From Mesodorylaimus sp. YZB2_4 (lineage: Eukaryota; Nematoda; Enoplea; Dorylaimida; Dorylaimidae), in the NCBI GenBank assembly GCA_030248295.1, contig JASANH010001726.1, positions 124,001 to 188,000 on the forward strand: a stretch of 64,000 nt of DNA, in the 5' to 3' direction. Shown piece by piece: positions 42,011 through 59,100 of the stretch (positions within the stretch are counted from its first letter, which is position 1; each line of letters begins with the position of its first letter). Made by a program: the position numbers and the translations under genes. The notes under the pieces were generated by a model. It was not told the origin of the DNA and made no database searches. It saw only the letters and a program-made list of their open reading frames with translations.

Positions 42011-42125
42011 ACATGCCCTGGTTGCAACCACACAAATATCGGGGGGTGCGCTAGGTCAGCTGAAAGGTTGTACCCCTGTGATAATGGAATTCAAATTAGC
42101 CCAGATATAACCACATATCTTTCTT

Positions 42126-42200
42126 GTGCAATGTGTCCCGTTCACGGTCGAGCGCGCGTTTGGTGCAAGGCCAACCTCCGCGATTTGGTTTGGTGATGTG
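42126..42200 (+). mobile_element. SINE family A tail fragment (possible)
   Basis: AATGTGTCCCGTTCACGGTC, GAGCGCGC and TTTGGTGATGTGG follow in the same order as the 3' half of family A SINEs (AATGTGTCCCTTCACC, GAGTGCGC, TTTGGTGATGTGG), with an extra 20-30 bp inserted. No tRNA-like head is present. Confidence 0.4.
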
Positions 42201-42301
42201 GTGAATCTGGAATTGGAGCCAGTTCTAAGTCCATACAAGGAGGACAACCGCCCGTCCGAAAAAATTTTTCAGCATGACCCCCACGTGAATTTCTCAGCAT
42301 C

Positions 42302-46518
<4,217 letters not shown>

Positions 46519-46782
46519 TTTCTTCCGCTGTCTGATATTTTTTCTTCTCATCCGAATGGGTTTTAAAAATAAAAACAAATCTGAAAAATTACGAATCTGA
46601 ACCTGAAACTTCCCTTTCTCGCGCACACTACTCACACTGCCATAATGACGTGTTCCTATGCTACCACTTATGACAAATTATGTTAGATGTCTGCTGCTCG
46701 GCGGAAAGAAAAGAGTTGAACAAAAAAATCAAAGTTGTTTTTACCAGACCTAATTTGGAGATCTGTATTTTGAAAAGAAGGC
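46519..46782. promoter_or_regulatory. Bidirectional promoter region of LZIC and DNAJB11
   Basis: The 264 bp between the two start codons must hold both promoters. The LZIC side includes a splice acceptor at 46532-46533. TGACGTGT at 46646-46653 matches the core of the unfolded protein response element (TGACGTGG/A) bound by ATF6/XBP1, 130 bp before the DNAJB11 ATG. No TATA box is evident. Vertebrate DNAJB11 is a known UPR target, so this site is a plausible regulator. Confidence 0.5.
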
Positions 46783-49700
46783 ATGGCGGACATTCGTTTC
46801 ATTTTTATCCTTGGAAATTTATTGTTCTATTTAATCGCTTTATCAGTAGCAGGTCGAGACTTTTATAAAATTTTGGACGTGCCACGAAATGCCAATATAA
46901 ACCAAATTAAGAAAGCTTACCGTAAATTGGCCAAAGAAATGCATCCTGATAAACATCCCAATGACGAATTGGCTCACGAGAAATTTCAAGATATTGGCGC
47001 CGCTTATGAAACATTATCGGATCCGGAAAAAAGAAAAATTTATGATAGACACGGAGAAGAAGGTTTGAAAAAGATGGGAGGTGGCGAGCATCACGGCGAT
47101 CCGTTTTCAAGTTTTTTCGGCGACTTTTTTGGATTCGGTGGTCAAGAACGTGGTGGTAGTCGAGAAACACCGAAAGGAGCCGATGTGGTGGTCGATTTAT
47201 GGGTAACGTTAGAAGAAGTTTACACGGGCAATTTCGTCGAAGTCGTACGAAATAAACCAGTGGCAAAAGCGGCCAAAGGAACCAGAAAATGCAATTGTCG
47301 ACACGAAATGCAAACCGTACAAATGGGACCTGGACGATTTCAAATGTTTCAACAGCAAGTGTGCGATGAATGTCCGAATGTTCAGGTTAGTGTGAGGGCC
47401 CAGGCCCCCGGGGCAGGCGGCGAACGACAAAGGAGATGATAAGTCTCTGGTGCAACAGGCATGGGCTATGCTCTCTGGCCTATCGATGCACTGGTCTACC
47501 TCTCCGAAGTCAGGGCCAGCTCTAGACTGAGAGCGGATCGAGGTCGAGTGTCCGGCATTGACTAGGAGAGGCAGACCAGTTTCCTGAACCAGCGCACCGA
47601 TAGGCCAGAAAGCATAGTCCATGCCTATCACATAGGGACAACTTGGACCGGGATGAGGCGAGTCTAGGTTTTTACTTGCGACTGAAACATCAAGCAGAAG
47701 GGAAAGTGACGGCTCAGGAATGCTAGCTACATGCGGGTGGTTTCTGGAATCAAGACGCTTTAGCCACATTCTGCCACATGGCTTCAGCCATCAGGTGCTT
47801 TCAGCTGGTAGTCTAGGCTTTACAGTTTGCAGATACGCAATTTGTGCAACCTTTGTCAATTTCTTAATTGCCCATTTCTTGACTTCGCAATTTCTTAATT
47901 CAACTGTTTTTTTTTCAAAAAAGCTTTTGAAAATTGCATCCGCTAAAGATAATTCACTCGTTTTTTTCTCTTCATCTCTTCAGTCCATCATCTTTCGTTA
48001 TCGTCAGAGGTTGGGGGGAAACAAACTGGTGACATCTCTTAGAATTAAAATAAAATGCAGAGGAAAGATATATTGCACCTACGACATTGCGAGGGCACTA
48101 AGCTAGGTCGTAGGCATCAGAGCGTGTACAACTGATGAGGGAGAGGCCCCGAGTGACTAGGAGTTACTTGCTGAGATTTAGCACCATGATGAAAGCTAGT
48201 TTTTTCTCATTGGGCAATTCCGCAATTGGTAAAGCCAGAATGTTGTGTTGCCGCAGGTCAGTCCACGCCCATAAAGCCAGACTAGAGCCTTCTGATCAAA
48301 CCGATCGATAAAACATCACCAGCTGACGTCGATCTGTGCAGTCGCCTACGAGGGGTGCCAACGAGTAACTTAGTGTGATAGTCTGAACCAGCTACTACGA
48401 ATTACACAACTAATGTTCTTTCAAGCATTCGGTCTAATGGTGAATCAAAACTTGGTCAAAGCTGCAAGCGCCAGCATTGGCCAACCAATCGAGCCAAAAA
48501 CGCATGATTTCTCAGTCTTTGTAAGGGTTGGTGGGACGGCAGATGCTGGCGCTTGCAGCTTTGACTGAGTCTTAATTTACCATGAGACTGAACATCAGTT
48601 GTGTTCGTAGTAGCTGGTTCAGACTGTCAGACTAAGTTACTCGTTGGCACCCCTCGCAGGCGATTGCACAGACCGACGTCAGCTGGTGATGTTTTATCGA
48701 TTGGCTTGATGAGAAGGCTCTAGTCTGGCTTGATGGGCGGGGCGTGGCGCATATGTTTTACCAATCCGCACTGTACACGAGCCAAATATTGTACTTGCTT
48801 GTGGAGATGAAGGGCCCGAATGGACCTTTTGATTTAACAGAAATTTCAATTCCTGCAGTTACAGTAGGCTGACTGATCACGGCAGTTTGACTCTTGGTGA
48901 GTCGATTTCTGATCTATCGATCTAGAATAATGATCGAGATCATCGCGAGCGACTGTTATTTGAAACTTCTTTTTCTAGTTTTCTGCGGTAACATGTTTTT
49001 GTCGTCGACAAGTTTGTTTATGAATATTTATTTTTTATTAGGGCAGCAAAAACTCGCATAAAGCTTGCATAGATCCGCTTGATACTCGTATTTACATGAG
49101 CAGCGTAAGCGAGAATTCAAATTTGAATCTGAAACGGTCTATTGACTAAATCAGTCGCTGGGGGCACGAAATAATGCTGTAGATAAATTTGTAGATCTAA
49201 AAAGTATTTTTTCTTTCAAACAGTTAAAAAATTGCCTTACAAAATTAAAAAATGCCTGCCTCATAACCTTTGCGAAGGGGTGGCAGAGACCTGCGTAAAT
49301 GTTGAACTCACGTATAATATATCGATCGAAAGCTCATGGAAAATCAAATTTAGTTGACCATTTCTCGACTCAGTCCAGCATCGACCGATCCGGCCGAATC
49401 GATCCGCCGATCCATGGGGTGGATCGATTCTCGATCCGATCTGACTGCTGGATCGGCACCTAAACTTTTTCGCGCTTTTTCTGCTGGAAAATGATAAAGT
49501 GTTGCATACTATGATGGGAAATCCCCACTTCTTTCTCTAAAATCAACATTTAATCCCACTTCTTCAGGCTATGGTCATGTCTCCCGTGTCTCTGGGGTGG
49601 TCTGATAGAGAATTAAGGTTACAGCGAAGAAACAGGGCAGGTTGGTGAGAACTCACTGATAAAGACGTTATTCCCACCAATCTTGTATTTTCTGAAGCAG

Positions 49701-50893
49701 ATCGGATCGGCAACGGGATACAGGCCTAGGGCCGGATCGGTCGATGCTGGTACTCATTACGTTGACAAGGAGCGTTAAGCGGTCTTTAAAGCAAGAACTC
49801 CTCTCCTCAAACAGTTTAATGCGCGTTTTCAGTCTTTCAAACACTTCATGTCAGATCTCCAGAGTTCTATGAAAACTGACTGTTTCTGTCGGCTTTCCTG
49901 CAACATTTAGTCTTGATTTACGGGATCTCTCAATATTGCGGCCGAATCAGGGGAATTCTCCAGGCTAGGCCAGATGTCGTAATCCCCCCTCCCCTGTAAA
50001 TTCAATTCCTCGTATTAAAAATGCGATAGTAAAGGGTAGGGTCGAAGATTAGATGCTGCAGGAATGATCTTTGAATGACGGAAGAAAAGATTTTTGATGA
50101 AACTTACGATAGGTAGAAAATCTAAAATCGAGCAGTTCATGTATTTCTTACGTTCCCACCAGCCGGGGTCCCATCACATTTTAAGGCTGTCTGTGGCACT
50201 TATGGTCAGCAAGCTGATCAGTGAGATGGCGCAATAAATTCGGTTCTGAATGAGCTTTCGATCGATATAGTCGATCACACGATCGTCGTGTGTGTCTCTG
50301 GCGGATCTTGCTGTTCTCGTGCACGCAGATCGCCTATGAGCAAAAAGCGTGAGGCATTAATTTTCTAAAAATGTTTTAAAATGGTAAGAATCCATCGATG
50401 TTTTGTATTTCAGTTGGTAAATGAAGAGCGTACGTTGGAAGTAGAAATTGAGCCTGGCATGGTGGAAGGCCAGGAGCAAACATTTGTTGGCGAAGGTGAA
50501 CCGCACATTGATGGCGATCCGGGCGATTTGAAATTTCGAATTCGAATCTTGAAACATGGTCGTTTCGAACGTCGAGGCGATGATTTATACACGAATGTCA
50601 CAATTAGCCTTCAAGACGCCTTGAATGGTTTCGAAATGGAAATCCCTCACTTGGATGGCCATATGGTCAAGGTTAGCCGAGACAAAGTGACCTGGCCCGG
50701 GGCAAGGTTACGTAAACGAGACGAAGGCTTACCGAATTACGACGATAATAAAAGAAAAGGAATCTTATATATCACTTTCGATGTGGAATTTCCCAAAGGA
50801 GCGTTCGAAGAAGCTGATCGATTGAAATTGGCAGAAATTTTGAAACAGGATGATGTGAAACCGAAAGTTTATAATGGATTGCAGGGGTATTAG
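46783..50893 (+). CDS. DNAJB11: ER-lumenal DnaJ co-chaperone DNAJB11/ERdj3
   Basis: There are two exons, 46783-47385 and 50414-50893. The donor is CAG|GTTAGT, the acceptor TGTATTTCAG, phase 0, and the product is 360 aa (human 358). An N-terminal signal peptide (to about residue 24) is followed by a J domain with the HPD motif at 54-56 (KEMHPDKHP) and a Gly/Phe-rich stretch ([14 protein letters not shown]). The client-binding beta domains have the ERdj3-specific cysteine segment (CNCRHEM ... CDECPNV) in place of a type I zinc finger. The second exon begins [16 protein letters not shown] and ends VYNGLQGY, almost as in human. The protein stimulates the Hsp70 BiP in the ER lumen and helps hold unfolded secretory clients. 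It has no KDEL, like its relatives. The promoter is shared with LZIC and has a UPRE-like site. The 3.0-kb intron carries three inverted-repeat elements. Confidence 0.96.
47457..47632. repeat. Small foldback repeat in DNAJB11 intron
   Basis: GGCATGGGCTATGCTCTCTG and CCTATCGATGC, then ACTGGTCTACCTCTCC, recur in inverted form at 47563-47632 (complement reads GGCATGGACTATGCTTTCTG, CCTATCGGTGC, ACTGGTCTGCCTCTCC). The spacer is about 55 bp. It is probably a MITE. Confidence 0.55.
48222..48777. mobile_element. Large foldback element in DNAJB11 intron
   Basis: Two arms of about 220-250 bp are inverted copies of each other: left about 48222-48484, right about 48530-48777, with a spacer near 50 bp. 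Shared blocks include AAGCCAGACTAGAGCCTTCT, CATCACCAGCTGACGTCG, GGGTGCCAACGAGTAACTTA and GCTGCAAGCGCCAGCAT. If transcribed in the DNAJB11 pre-mRNA, the intron would form a long near-perfect hairpin. Confidence 0.75.
49375..49750. mobile_element. TIR element with perfect 21-bp ends in DNAJB11 intron
   Basis: A perfect 21-bp inverted repeat (starting CCAGCATCGACCGATCC) lies at 49375-49395 and 49730-49750. Further GATCGG/CCGATC motifs follow just inside each end. At about 376 bp with no coding frame it looks like a MITE. I saw no unambiguous target-site duplication. Confidence 0.6.
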
Positions 50894-53005
50894 GAAAAGA
50901 AAAGCAATATTTTATATTTATGCTGGTAGGTATTGATCAGCTGTGATGCTTATTCGAGAATAATTCAGTTCATAGTGGTTTTCAATTTTTTTGGCGGGAA
51001 GCTCAAATTTTTTGGTCCATTCACAATTTTTAGCATAAGTTTGTTTTTGGAAATTTTGGCTTTGGTTTTCAAAAAGTAGAATTCTTATTTTGAAGCGAGT
51101 AGGATACGCATTCCATTTCTTTAAATTAATTAGCTTTCAGGAAATGGATATTTTTTTTGGGGGGTGGGCATCGGCAAATATCAGTGCTTCTGTCGATTTG
51201 TGCAAACTTATTTTGGGTCTTCGTGTAATGTTTGCAAGTTTTGAATGTGCATTGTGTGAGTGATATGTGCGCATGATGTTATCGATTATGTCATGCATGG
51301 TGACCTTGCCTTGTTGAAATAGTGGTTAAATTGTGTCGAATTTTCCTGATCTGACTGACTGAAGTGAGTTGGCTTCGTACTGGCGAAAAATTAGTTCCGA
51401 TTATTTTCCAGTTTGATTATTTGTTCTCATTTTTAAATTTTGACGAAAACGACCATAATTTTAAAAAACCTGATTTTTCGCTCGATCCGACGACCCTTGG
51501 GGATTGTAAAATTGTTTTCGCTCTCATTTTCGAATCCCCGCCATTACAACCAAACCAAGACTGTCTGATAAAAATTTCGCTGTGCGACGCGTTTTTTTTA
51601 AGAAAACTTTAAAAAACTTGAAAATTTTTTTAGAGAATCTTGACATATCAAACTTCTGGAGCTGCGCAAAAAATGTTCCATTTTCAGTATGCATGGTCAC
51701 ACATTTTTTGTTTGCGTTTCTGTTTTACCAGACTCCGCAAAGAAATCTGTGCGTTTCGAAAAAAATCAGACGCACTGGGTGGGTTTGAAATTTTTGCAGC
51801 GGAAAGTCGAAAATATCGACCATGTGTGACAAATGTAACAGACTGCCGAGTTTACGCAATGTCCTGAAATTTTCATGCAAGTTCATTTTAGAATACGCGC
51901 GCCATATAGGAGACATAACGTTTGTGTAAAGTAGGTCATCGCTGAAAAGTGTAATGTGTGCGGTCTATGAAGAGAGAGGCCCCTGCCATGAGTGCGTTTG
52001 TTCTGTTCTCGTGTGATTTTCTTGAAACTACATTTTTTGATCTTTTTCCGAATTTTAGCGAAAAATTTAAGTTGTCAGATTGGTCACAAGATTCAGAATT
52101 TTTCGAATGTGAAGCCAAGAAGAAAACGACGGGTTCAGATTTGCCTGAAAGGTAAAATCTAACAAGCCTTAGAAGCAATTTTATTCATTTCCCACACCGC
52201 TTAGCATCTTCCTGAAAATTTCTTCCAACCCGTATACCTAAAATCTCAAAAGTACAAATTATTTACAAATTTTTTTGTAGTCGCTATAAAATTTTTATGA
52301 CAATGTAGTAGAAAATTTCAGTGCTGAAAATTGAAGTAGGAATTCAGAAAAATCCAATTTGTCCAAATTCTGTTTCAGTGTTTGTCGGATCAGCGTTGTC
52401 TGACTGATCAAATTTAAAATTTCGCCGCTTTTTCCACAGGATCGCCCGCAAAGTGAACATACTGTGCTATACAGAAACGTGACTTTTTTAAAATTTCTGT
52501 CAACTTTTCTCAGTTTGAACTTCGCAAAGACAGAAATTCCTTAGTCTGCATAGTTTGTGTGCATTTTATGCTTTGTGAGCTACGAGTACACTTCACTTCA
52601 ATTAGGTTAGTGGGTGAGGCTTGAGGAACCTGTAAATTATTTCGACCTATACCAGATTGTGAACTGCTGTTTTCCTTGTTGCTTGCTTATTGAGACTGTC
52701 TTTGGAATCTACAGTGAATTGTTTGCCAGATGAGATAAGACATTATCAAGCACTTATTCGTTTAATTGATATGCATTAGTCGCCATTTGCTTGCATTGTA
52801 ACAGTACATTAGGTAGGAATCGGAGCGCGAGGACCTCCTTCGTGGCGTAGTGTCGGTCATATACCAACCGTAAGTGGAAATTATACACGCATATTGTACT
52901 GTAGGCAATGTGAAACTTCCTTCGCAAAACCAGAACTTTTATTAAGGCATAGAAATTAACAAGGCATAAACTGAACAAATCTGCGATGATCTCCGAAGCT
53001 CTTAC
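50894..53005. other. AT-rich intergenic region downstream of DNAJB11
   Basis: No gene is supported. A minus-strand frame spans 52754-53200 (148 codons), but only its central part (53006-53124) is bounded by good splice sites; the rest is likely intronic. Confidence 0.4.
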
Positions 53006-53124
53006 CCAGAGCACTAAACCCGTGTACTCGAATGCACACACAAGTTTAGATCTCAGGGAGTGAGCAGCGGATTGGAAGAGCGTTATCTTCAAAATTACTT
53101 CCTCTTCAGGCGTCCGTTCGTCGC
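53006..53124 (-). CDS. Orphan internal exon of an unidentified minus-strand gene
   Basis: A 119-nt open stretch on the minus strand is bounded by a strong acceptor (TTTACTTTTAG) and a strong donor (CTCTGG|GTAAGAG). It runs from phase 1 to phase 0 and encodes about 39 residues, from DERTPEEEVILKITLFQSA to KLVCAFEYTGLVLW. The composition and both consensus junctions suggest a real exon. I do not recognise the family and could not find partner exons nearby. Confidence 0.4.
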
Positions 53125-56100
53125 CTAAAAGTAAAGTGAAAATTATCGGAAGGTAATTAAAAACGTCTACACAAGGATAACACGTCTCGTTCGGGTGCAA
53201 ACATGTTGAGGATGTGTGATGGGGGAAGGGACCTATAAACAGTCAGATGATCCAGGCCTAATAAGGGCCCATGGTCCACATGTACTTTGCACGGACGTAG
53301 CAGAAATGTAGGCGAGCCGAGCCAAACCCAACGGCAGGACATGGCACGGAAATGGAATGAGACTAGGTTGGTAACGTACATGCGCATACACCGGCTGCGT
53401 GCCTAATGGCAGAAATGTAGGCGCACACAGATCCTAGCCCATTGCGAAACGGTAGGACGGAAAAAAACATCTCGTAAAAACGAAAGCAACTACAGACAGC
53501 CTTCGCTCGCTGCCCTTAAGCCCATCGCTCCAAGCACCTACTCCCACCATCAGCACACTGTGTACACACGACTGGCGACAGACGAAGGCCGTTCGTCGTC
53601 GTCCTCGCAAAAATGTTCGAACGCCGATGACGAACTGGGTGTCGTACCATGGAGGCCATTGAAAACAAAAAAGTCCACGACAATTGACCAGAACAGACAA
53701 ATCACCAGTTGTAGACAGGCCACTCGGGTGCAGACGAAATCTGAAACAGTTTTTTTCCAAGGCGATGCCACTCCACTTGATGCGACGCATGGTCGTGACC
53801 CTAGAACTGAAATATCGTCAGAGATGTATCCAATTCTGACAAAGTTCACACATAGCAGACATGAGATTTTGGGAAAATATTAATTAAAATCATTCATACG
53901 AGTCGTGCTGGGCGACTGGAACAAGGACGATGATGATGGGGAACAAAGTCGGAATGGCCGAAAGATCTAGACGACCTTCGTTTGTTGATACAGCTGAAAC
54001 GCGGGCGGTGCCAGTCTGGCTGCAATTGTTGCTGTTAACACAAAATGATTTTCCGTCGCTGGATGACACAAGCGGGCTCTTGGTGGTGGGCTAATATGGT
54101 GTACGCGTAGGATGGTATGAAGCTAACGATCGCGTGGCTGTCCAACGATGCGCCATCAGTCTGCACCCTCGCCGTGACTAGACGGACGGCCGAGGGGAGG
54201 TATTGGAGAAAGGGAACCCAACCTGCTATCCCCGCCGCCGTCTCTGCTCTGCTGACGAGACGACGAGACGGAGGACGTAGACGAAAGGAGCGTTCGATAA
54301 AACGAGTTTAGACACAAGTAGGCAAAGGTTCGACGGCCTTCGGAACCCGTGCAGCGTGCGCGTTGGTTTTATAAAAGAATAACTCCCAACGCCCCGTCTT
54401 TGTCCACGTCGGAGACAGGAACGAATAGGCGAGACAAACTATATACATCCATCCATATACCCCAGCTCAATACAATACTAGAATACGCAATTTCTAAGGT
54501 TGCTTACTGACTAAAAGAAAAGGATTATAAAATGCACCCGCACTAATCAATGAACGACACATTGCACCTTACTTATTCGTACCTACCCCCACCATGCGCT
54601 CAGCGAATGGACCAATCAGAGACAAGAAAGCGGCACGACCAATCAGCGACGAGCTCCGTGACGAACGGGTGATGAGTCACGTGTCAGAAGCCATTTTGCT
54701 GTCGAACTGGTGACATATGGAAATGAGTCTCGAGCGCTCGCAACTCGCCCAGATACCCCCTTTCTTTTTTACTGTAGCAGGCAAAGAATCTGCAGAAAAC
54801 TTGCCTGGGGAGTTTTTTGCCCGGGGCCGGTTTTGTCTTGATAAGATTGTGCCGAAGTCTATGGCCAGATTGAAGGTCGTTCCATTACTTGCATGAGGAC
54901 CCCCCAGGTATTTAGAAACGTCGAAAGAACCAGCGTGCCCTTTATTCGCTAGGTTCTTCAGATTTATCTCAGGTGAAGAATGCAACCTGGCAACGGAGTC
55001 CCGATCAGAAACGACAATGCACTGCCCGGAAAATATCTGAGCGGATAAAAATTTGTATAATGCTAGGCTGTGCACGCCAACTTTGCAGAGATGCCTCTGC
55101 CTCACACAAACGCCTGCTCATATCGTCTTCTGCTAAAGTCGCCTTGCGCGCTATACCGACAGGGGCAGTCTACAGCAACTTGAGACACCTGCTGTACTTG
55201 GGCCCCGTGCACATTGCATATTCGCAAATCTGTGGCAAGTGTAAAGTGCTAAGGTGTATTCTCTCCCACTGAGCTATTCCCCACGAGAGATTACTGAAAT
55301 CTACTCACTTTTTCAAAACCCTGCCAATCACAGAATAATAGCCGAGGATATTGCCGTGTAACAGCAGACGGGTTAGTCACTTTTCAGATCAAGATCTTCC
55401 GACTGTATCGAGGATCACTGGCACGTTGATGATTGGCAGAACCCATTCACGATGGTGGTTCATCCAGCAGTTCAAGCAGAAGCCGAACGTCCAAACATCA
55501 GTCACTGCAAGGCAGGCAGGCTCGACCGTGGCTCTCTCTCGAGTCTTATCGCACAAACTGACCGACTGCCATTCATTCATGCCAGTTTTTATACTGCCCC
55601 CTGAGCAGACACAAAATCGGCCAGTCAGTCCTCCTCAGACAGCACACATTCTCGGTCGCTGACACGACCATTTGAAAAAAAGGTTTGAAAGGTAAAAATA
55701 TAAAATACACCTATGTCTACACCAAGTTTCAAACAAAAAAAGGGCGTAGGGCTGCTTTCTGTTCGTTGGCGTCGTTTCTAAACTACGTAGGCAAACGTTC
55801 TGACTGGGAGGGTCTCGAGTCACCTACCGTCTCATCGCCGTACCAGAGTGCAGCCACCCCGTTGGTGCCTACTATGTATTTTAGAAAGCAGTCATTGGTT
55901 TGTGTACAGTAATATAAATAAACACGCATCACCAACTCGATAGGCATTCGAAAAATGCCACTCAGTCCACGTAAAAAAAACCCTTTTTCACAAATCGTCC
56001 CTGGTGGGCGTGAAAGAGCGACGGATACGCCTTCGCGCTTACACATATGAATCGAAAACGAATAATTGATGGACGTGCACGGCGACTATAGCGAGTGCCA

Positions 56101-59100
56101 GACAGAAACTTTTCGTAGGATTCTACCCGACCCGGCACCCCATGCACTCTGATCGCGCAGATAGGAATCTCTGGAATGCCTCACAATCAGGTGCACTGAC
56201 TTGCAGAGGAACTTGGACGCATGATTGAAAATTATAAGGACTACTGTCAGCGAAAATTCCTGTGGCAATTTCGCTAATCCATCCGTCTACCATTTGTACG
56301 ACTCACTATTTCATATATGTACATAGTCAGGGTTTAAAAAAAAGTGAACGAGAAACCCAACGAAATATTTTACGAGGGATCTTCGCATCACCAACACTGG
56401 TCCAAAATGACATGGCCTGATTCTTGAGTACGTAACTAAAAATTGAAAAATTTATACTTGCGACTTATGAGACGAAATTGAACTACTACAGTAGGTCAAA
56501 ATTTTTGCGATAAGATATGCGGTCTGGCAGTGGCCCCTAAATAAACTCGGCGGAAATGCGAGAAAAGAAGGTTACGAGGAAATATAGGGATAAAAGTTTT
56601 ACAAGACACTCGAAATCCAGAACTGCCCACTCACGGAAGAAAGTAAAAAGCTGAAAAAAAACAGCACACTCTTGACCCAAGTTTTTTAAGCACGTGAATA
56701 AGCAGCGTCTGTGATTGGTCAGAAAATATGCTATAAGCAGAACAAGGCGCGGGAAATTTGAATTATGCTACACTTCATCAATAAAAAACCCTACGACTTG
56801 AAGTTTTTTTCCGCTACAACGAATTATTTGGCTTAAATAAAAATTGCATGAAATGTCAGAAAAATATCTAGCATTTTAATAACGTTAGATGTCTCAGATA
56901 ATTTGCAACATATTAGCCGGCAGATAGAACTGGCCGTACCTGTTTATATAACCCATGTCGCTGTCCATATTGTGCCATCGTCCCTTGATCGGTAGCCGCT
57001 CTGTTTGAGCTTTTTTCTAAACACACAAGCGCTTCTTTGGATATCGCCGCCGCCATTCAATCGAACTGGTGCTTTGAGCTACCGACCACTGGCGATATTT
57101 TTTCCAGACGGCGGGCTTCGAATCTAGAAAGCTTCGTCTATATGAACGAAAGGCGGCAGTGCCAGTCGTCGAGAGTCGGTGGCAGACGGGACGAGGCGGC
57201 AGATACAAATAGCTCATCTTTTTTCGATCAACATAGATGCGGACATCGTGTTGAATCTAGCTAGCTATAAGGTTGAACAGAGACGCGAATCAAAATTGTC
57301 GAAAACGAAGACAAAAGGGATAGAAAAAGTAATTTTCTCAAAGGTGAACTCTTTGCTCAAAAAGGAGCTCAAACTTTTTGCTTGATTGGTGCTGCGGAAG
57401 AATATGCAGATTGAACGACCTTACCAAGAATAAACTGAGATTCTGGGCTCTAAAATTCCTGTGACGAACAATTCAGCGCCACATTTTTCAAAAGGGTCTG
57501 CCTTTTTGCGTTTCTCACCAAGGCGGGAGTGACCGTAGGAAAAGATTTTCGAAATAATTTCTTCTACGGGTACTCCGCTCTTATGTAGTCAATAGTAAAA
57601 CTTGCTTTCTAGCCTTACCTGTCTGAAAAGCTTGACCGCCGTTTCAGACTTCCAGAAAGTCGCGGCTGTCACCAGTAGCCCCTCCTTCCAGACATGCGCC
57701 ATATATAGACCTCAAATACGCATAGAAACGTCTAGAGAACTAAAAATACCAGAGGACACAGGGTTTCTGTTCTCACTTATTTCTGACACGGATGTTGGGT
57801 GCCAGGCTGGACTGCTTGCCTGACCAAGAATAAATGAGCGTGCGTGCGTGTTGCTTTCATTGATGTAATGAACGAGGTAGGTTCTAGCAGGCCTTGGAGT
57901 ATGCATATTTCACGTGAAACAATAGAATGAATGAATGCGTGATTTGCTGAACAGGAAACGCCTGCTGCCTTTTGTCATTACGACCCCTCACAGCAGATTT
58001 TTCAATTTCTGACGACTAGTTGTTTTTGTGGGGCATAATTTTCATTTCTTTGTTGTTCTACTCCAGGAAACAAGAAGCGTCTTCCTCAGGTGGCTCTTAC
58101 AATGCAATGTCAATTGGAAACTATAGCTGTGTCCCACATCTCCAACAAAAAGAGGCGAGTCAGAAACAGGGAACGGGCTGAAAAAAGCGACGAACGGAAC
58201 CAAAAGTAAAGTGAAACTGTCGGTACAGCTCACTGAGTCCTGCGCACCCCACACACCCGCAGACACAAGGTTCTGAAAGTCCATCAGAATTCATGGATGG
58301 GCATTGTCTAGCCTGTTTCGCTAACGCAGAAGCAAATATCGAAAGCACTCAAATAATAAGTATTATTTCGAATAGGTCTGAGGAGCAACTACAGTGCATT
58401 TTAGAACATCATGGGGCATATATGTATCCGTACAGCTTATTCAACAAATGTTCTACTGCGCTCTCTAATCGATGGGCCGTCCCTATGTACAGTAGTTATA
58501 TCCCATGCTCCAGAATATCTTCGAATGCCATTGCGTAGATTACATCATTTTAGACCTTGCTGCATTGCCGAACCAAGGATAACGTGTTATGAGATAAAAT
58601 GATTTTTGCGACATCTTAAGGTGCGAGCCGCCGGAGCATGAAGCCGTTTGAACCGTTCGACGGTCGTTCGAGCATGAAGCTCGACCACTTGAGCGACTGT
58701 CGAGTCGAGAATCTTGCCTTCTTCGATATGCCCTGAACCTCAGACAATAATCGATGAGCGGATGACTCCGGTAGGTGAAGCTCACGATCAGCTGCTATTC
58801 TCGCAATCGTCGAGGATTTTGTTGACTTCAACCTCTAATGATTTTAATTGATTTTGAGGTCCTTGCTGAAGGCGCGATCTGAGCGATCAATTTTGAACAG
58901 ACCTATCCTGACAATGAATAGTTTTCTTAAAGTGCGGTAGACAAAATTGCGTTTCTTCTCAAATGGCTTGCAAGCATTTCCAAATCTTGCAGCTTGGAAA
59001 AGTTTGATCATAATTTTCTTTGCAAAATGACGATCTAATTCCACTACTGCACGCCTGCTTTAACAATGCAGCCGCAGAAGGCAACCAACTCGCGATAGAC

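Noticed and set aside
53550..53883. Opposed 99- and 107-codon frames in the GC-richer part at 53.5-53.9 kb
   Set aside because: Overlapping frames on both strands with low-complexity Ser/Arg content and no splice-linked partner exons; more likely an effect of base composition.
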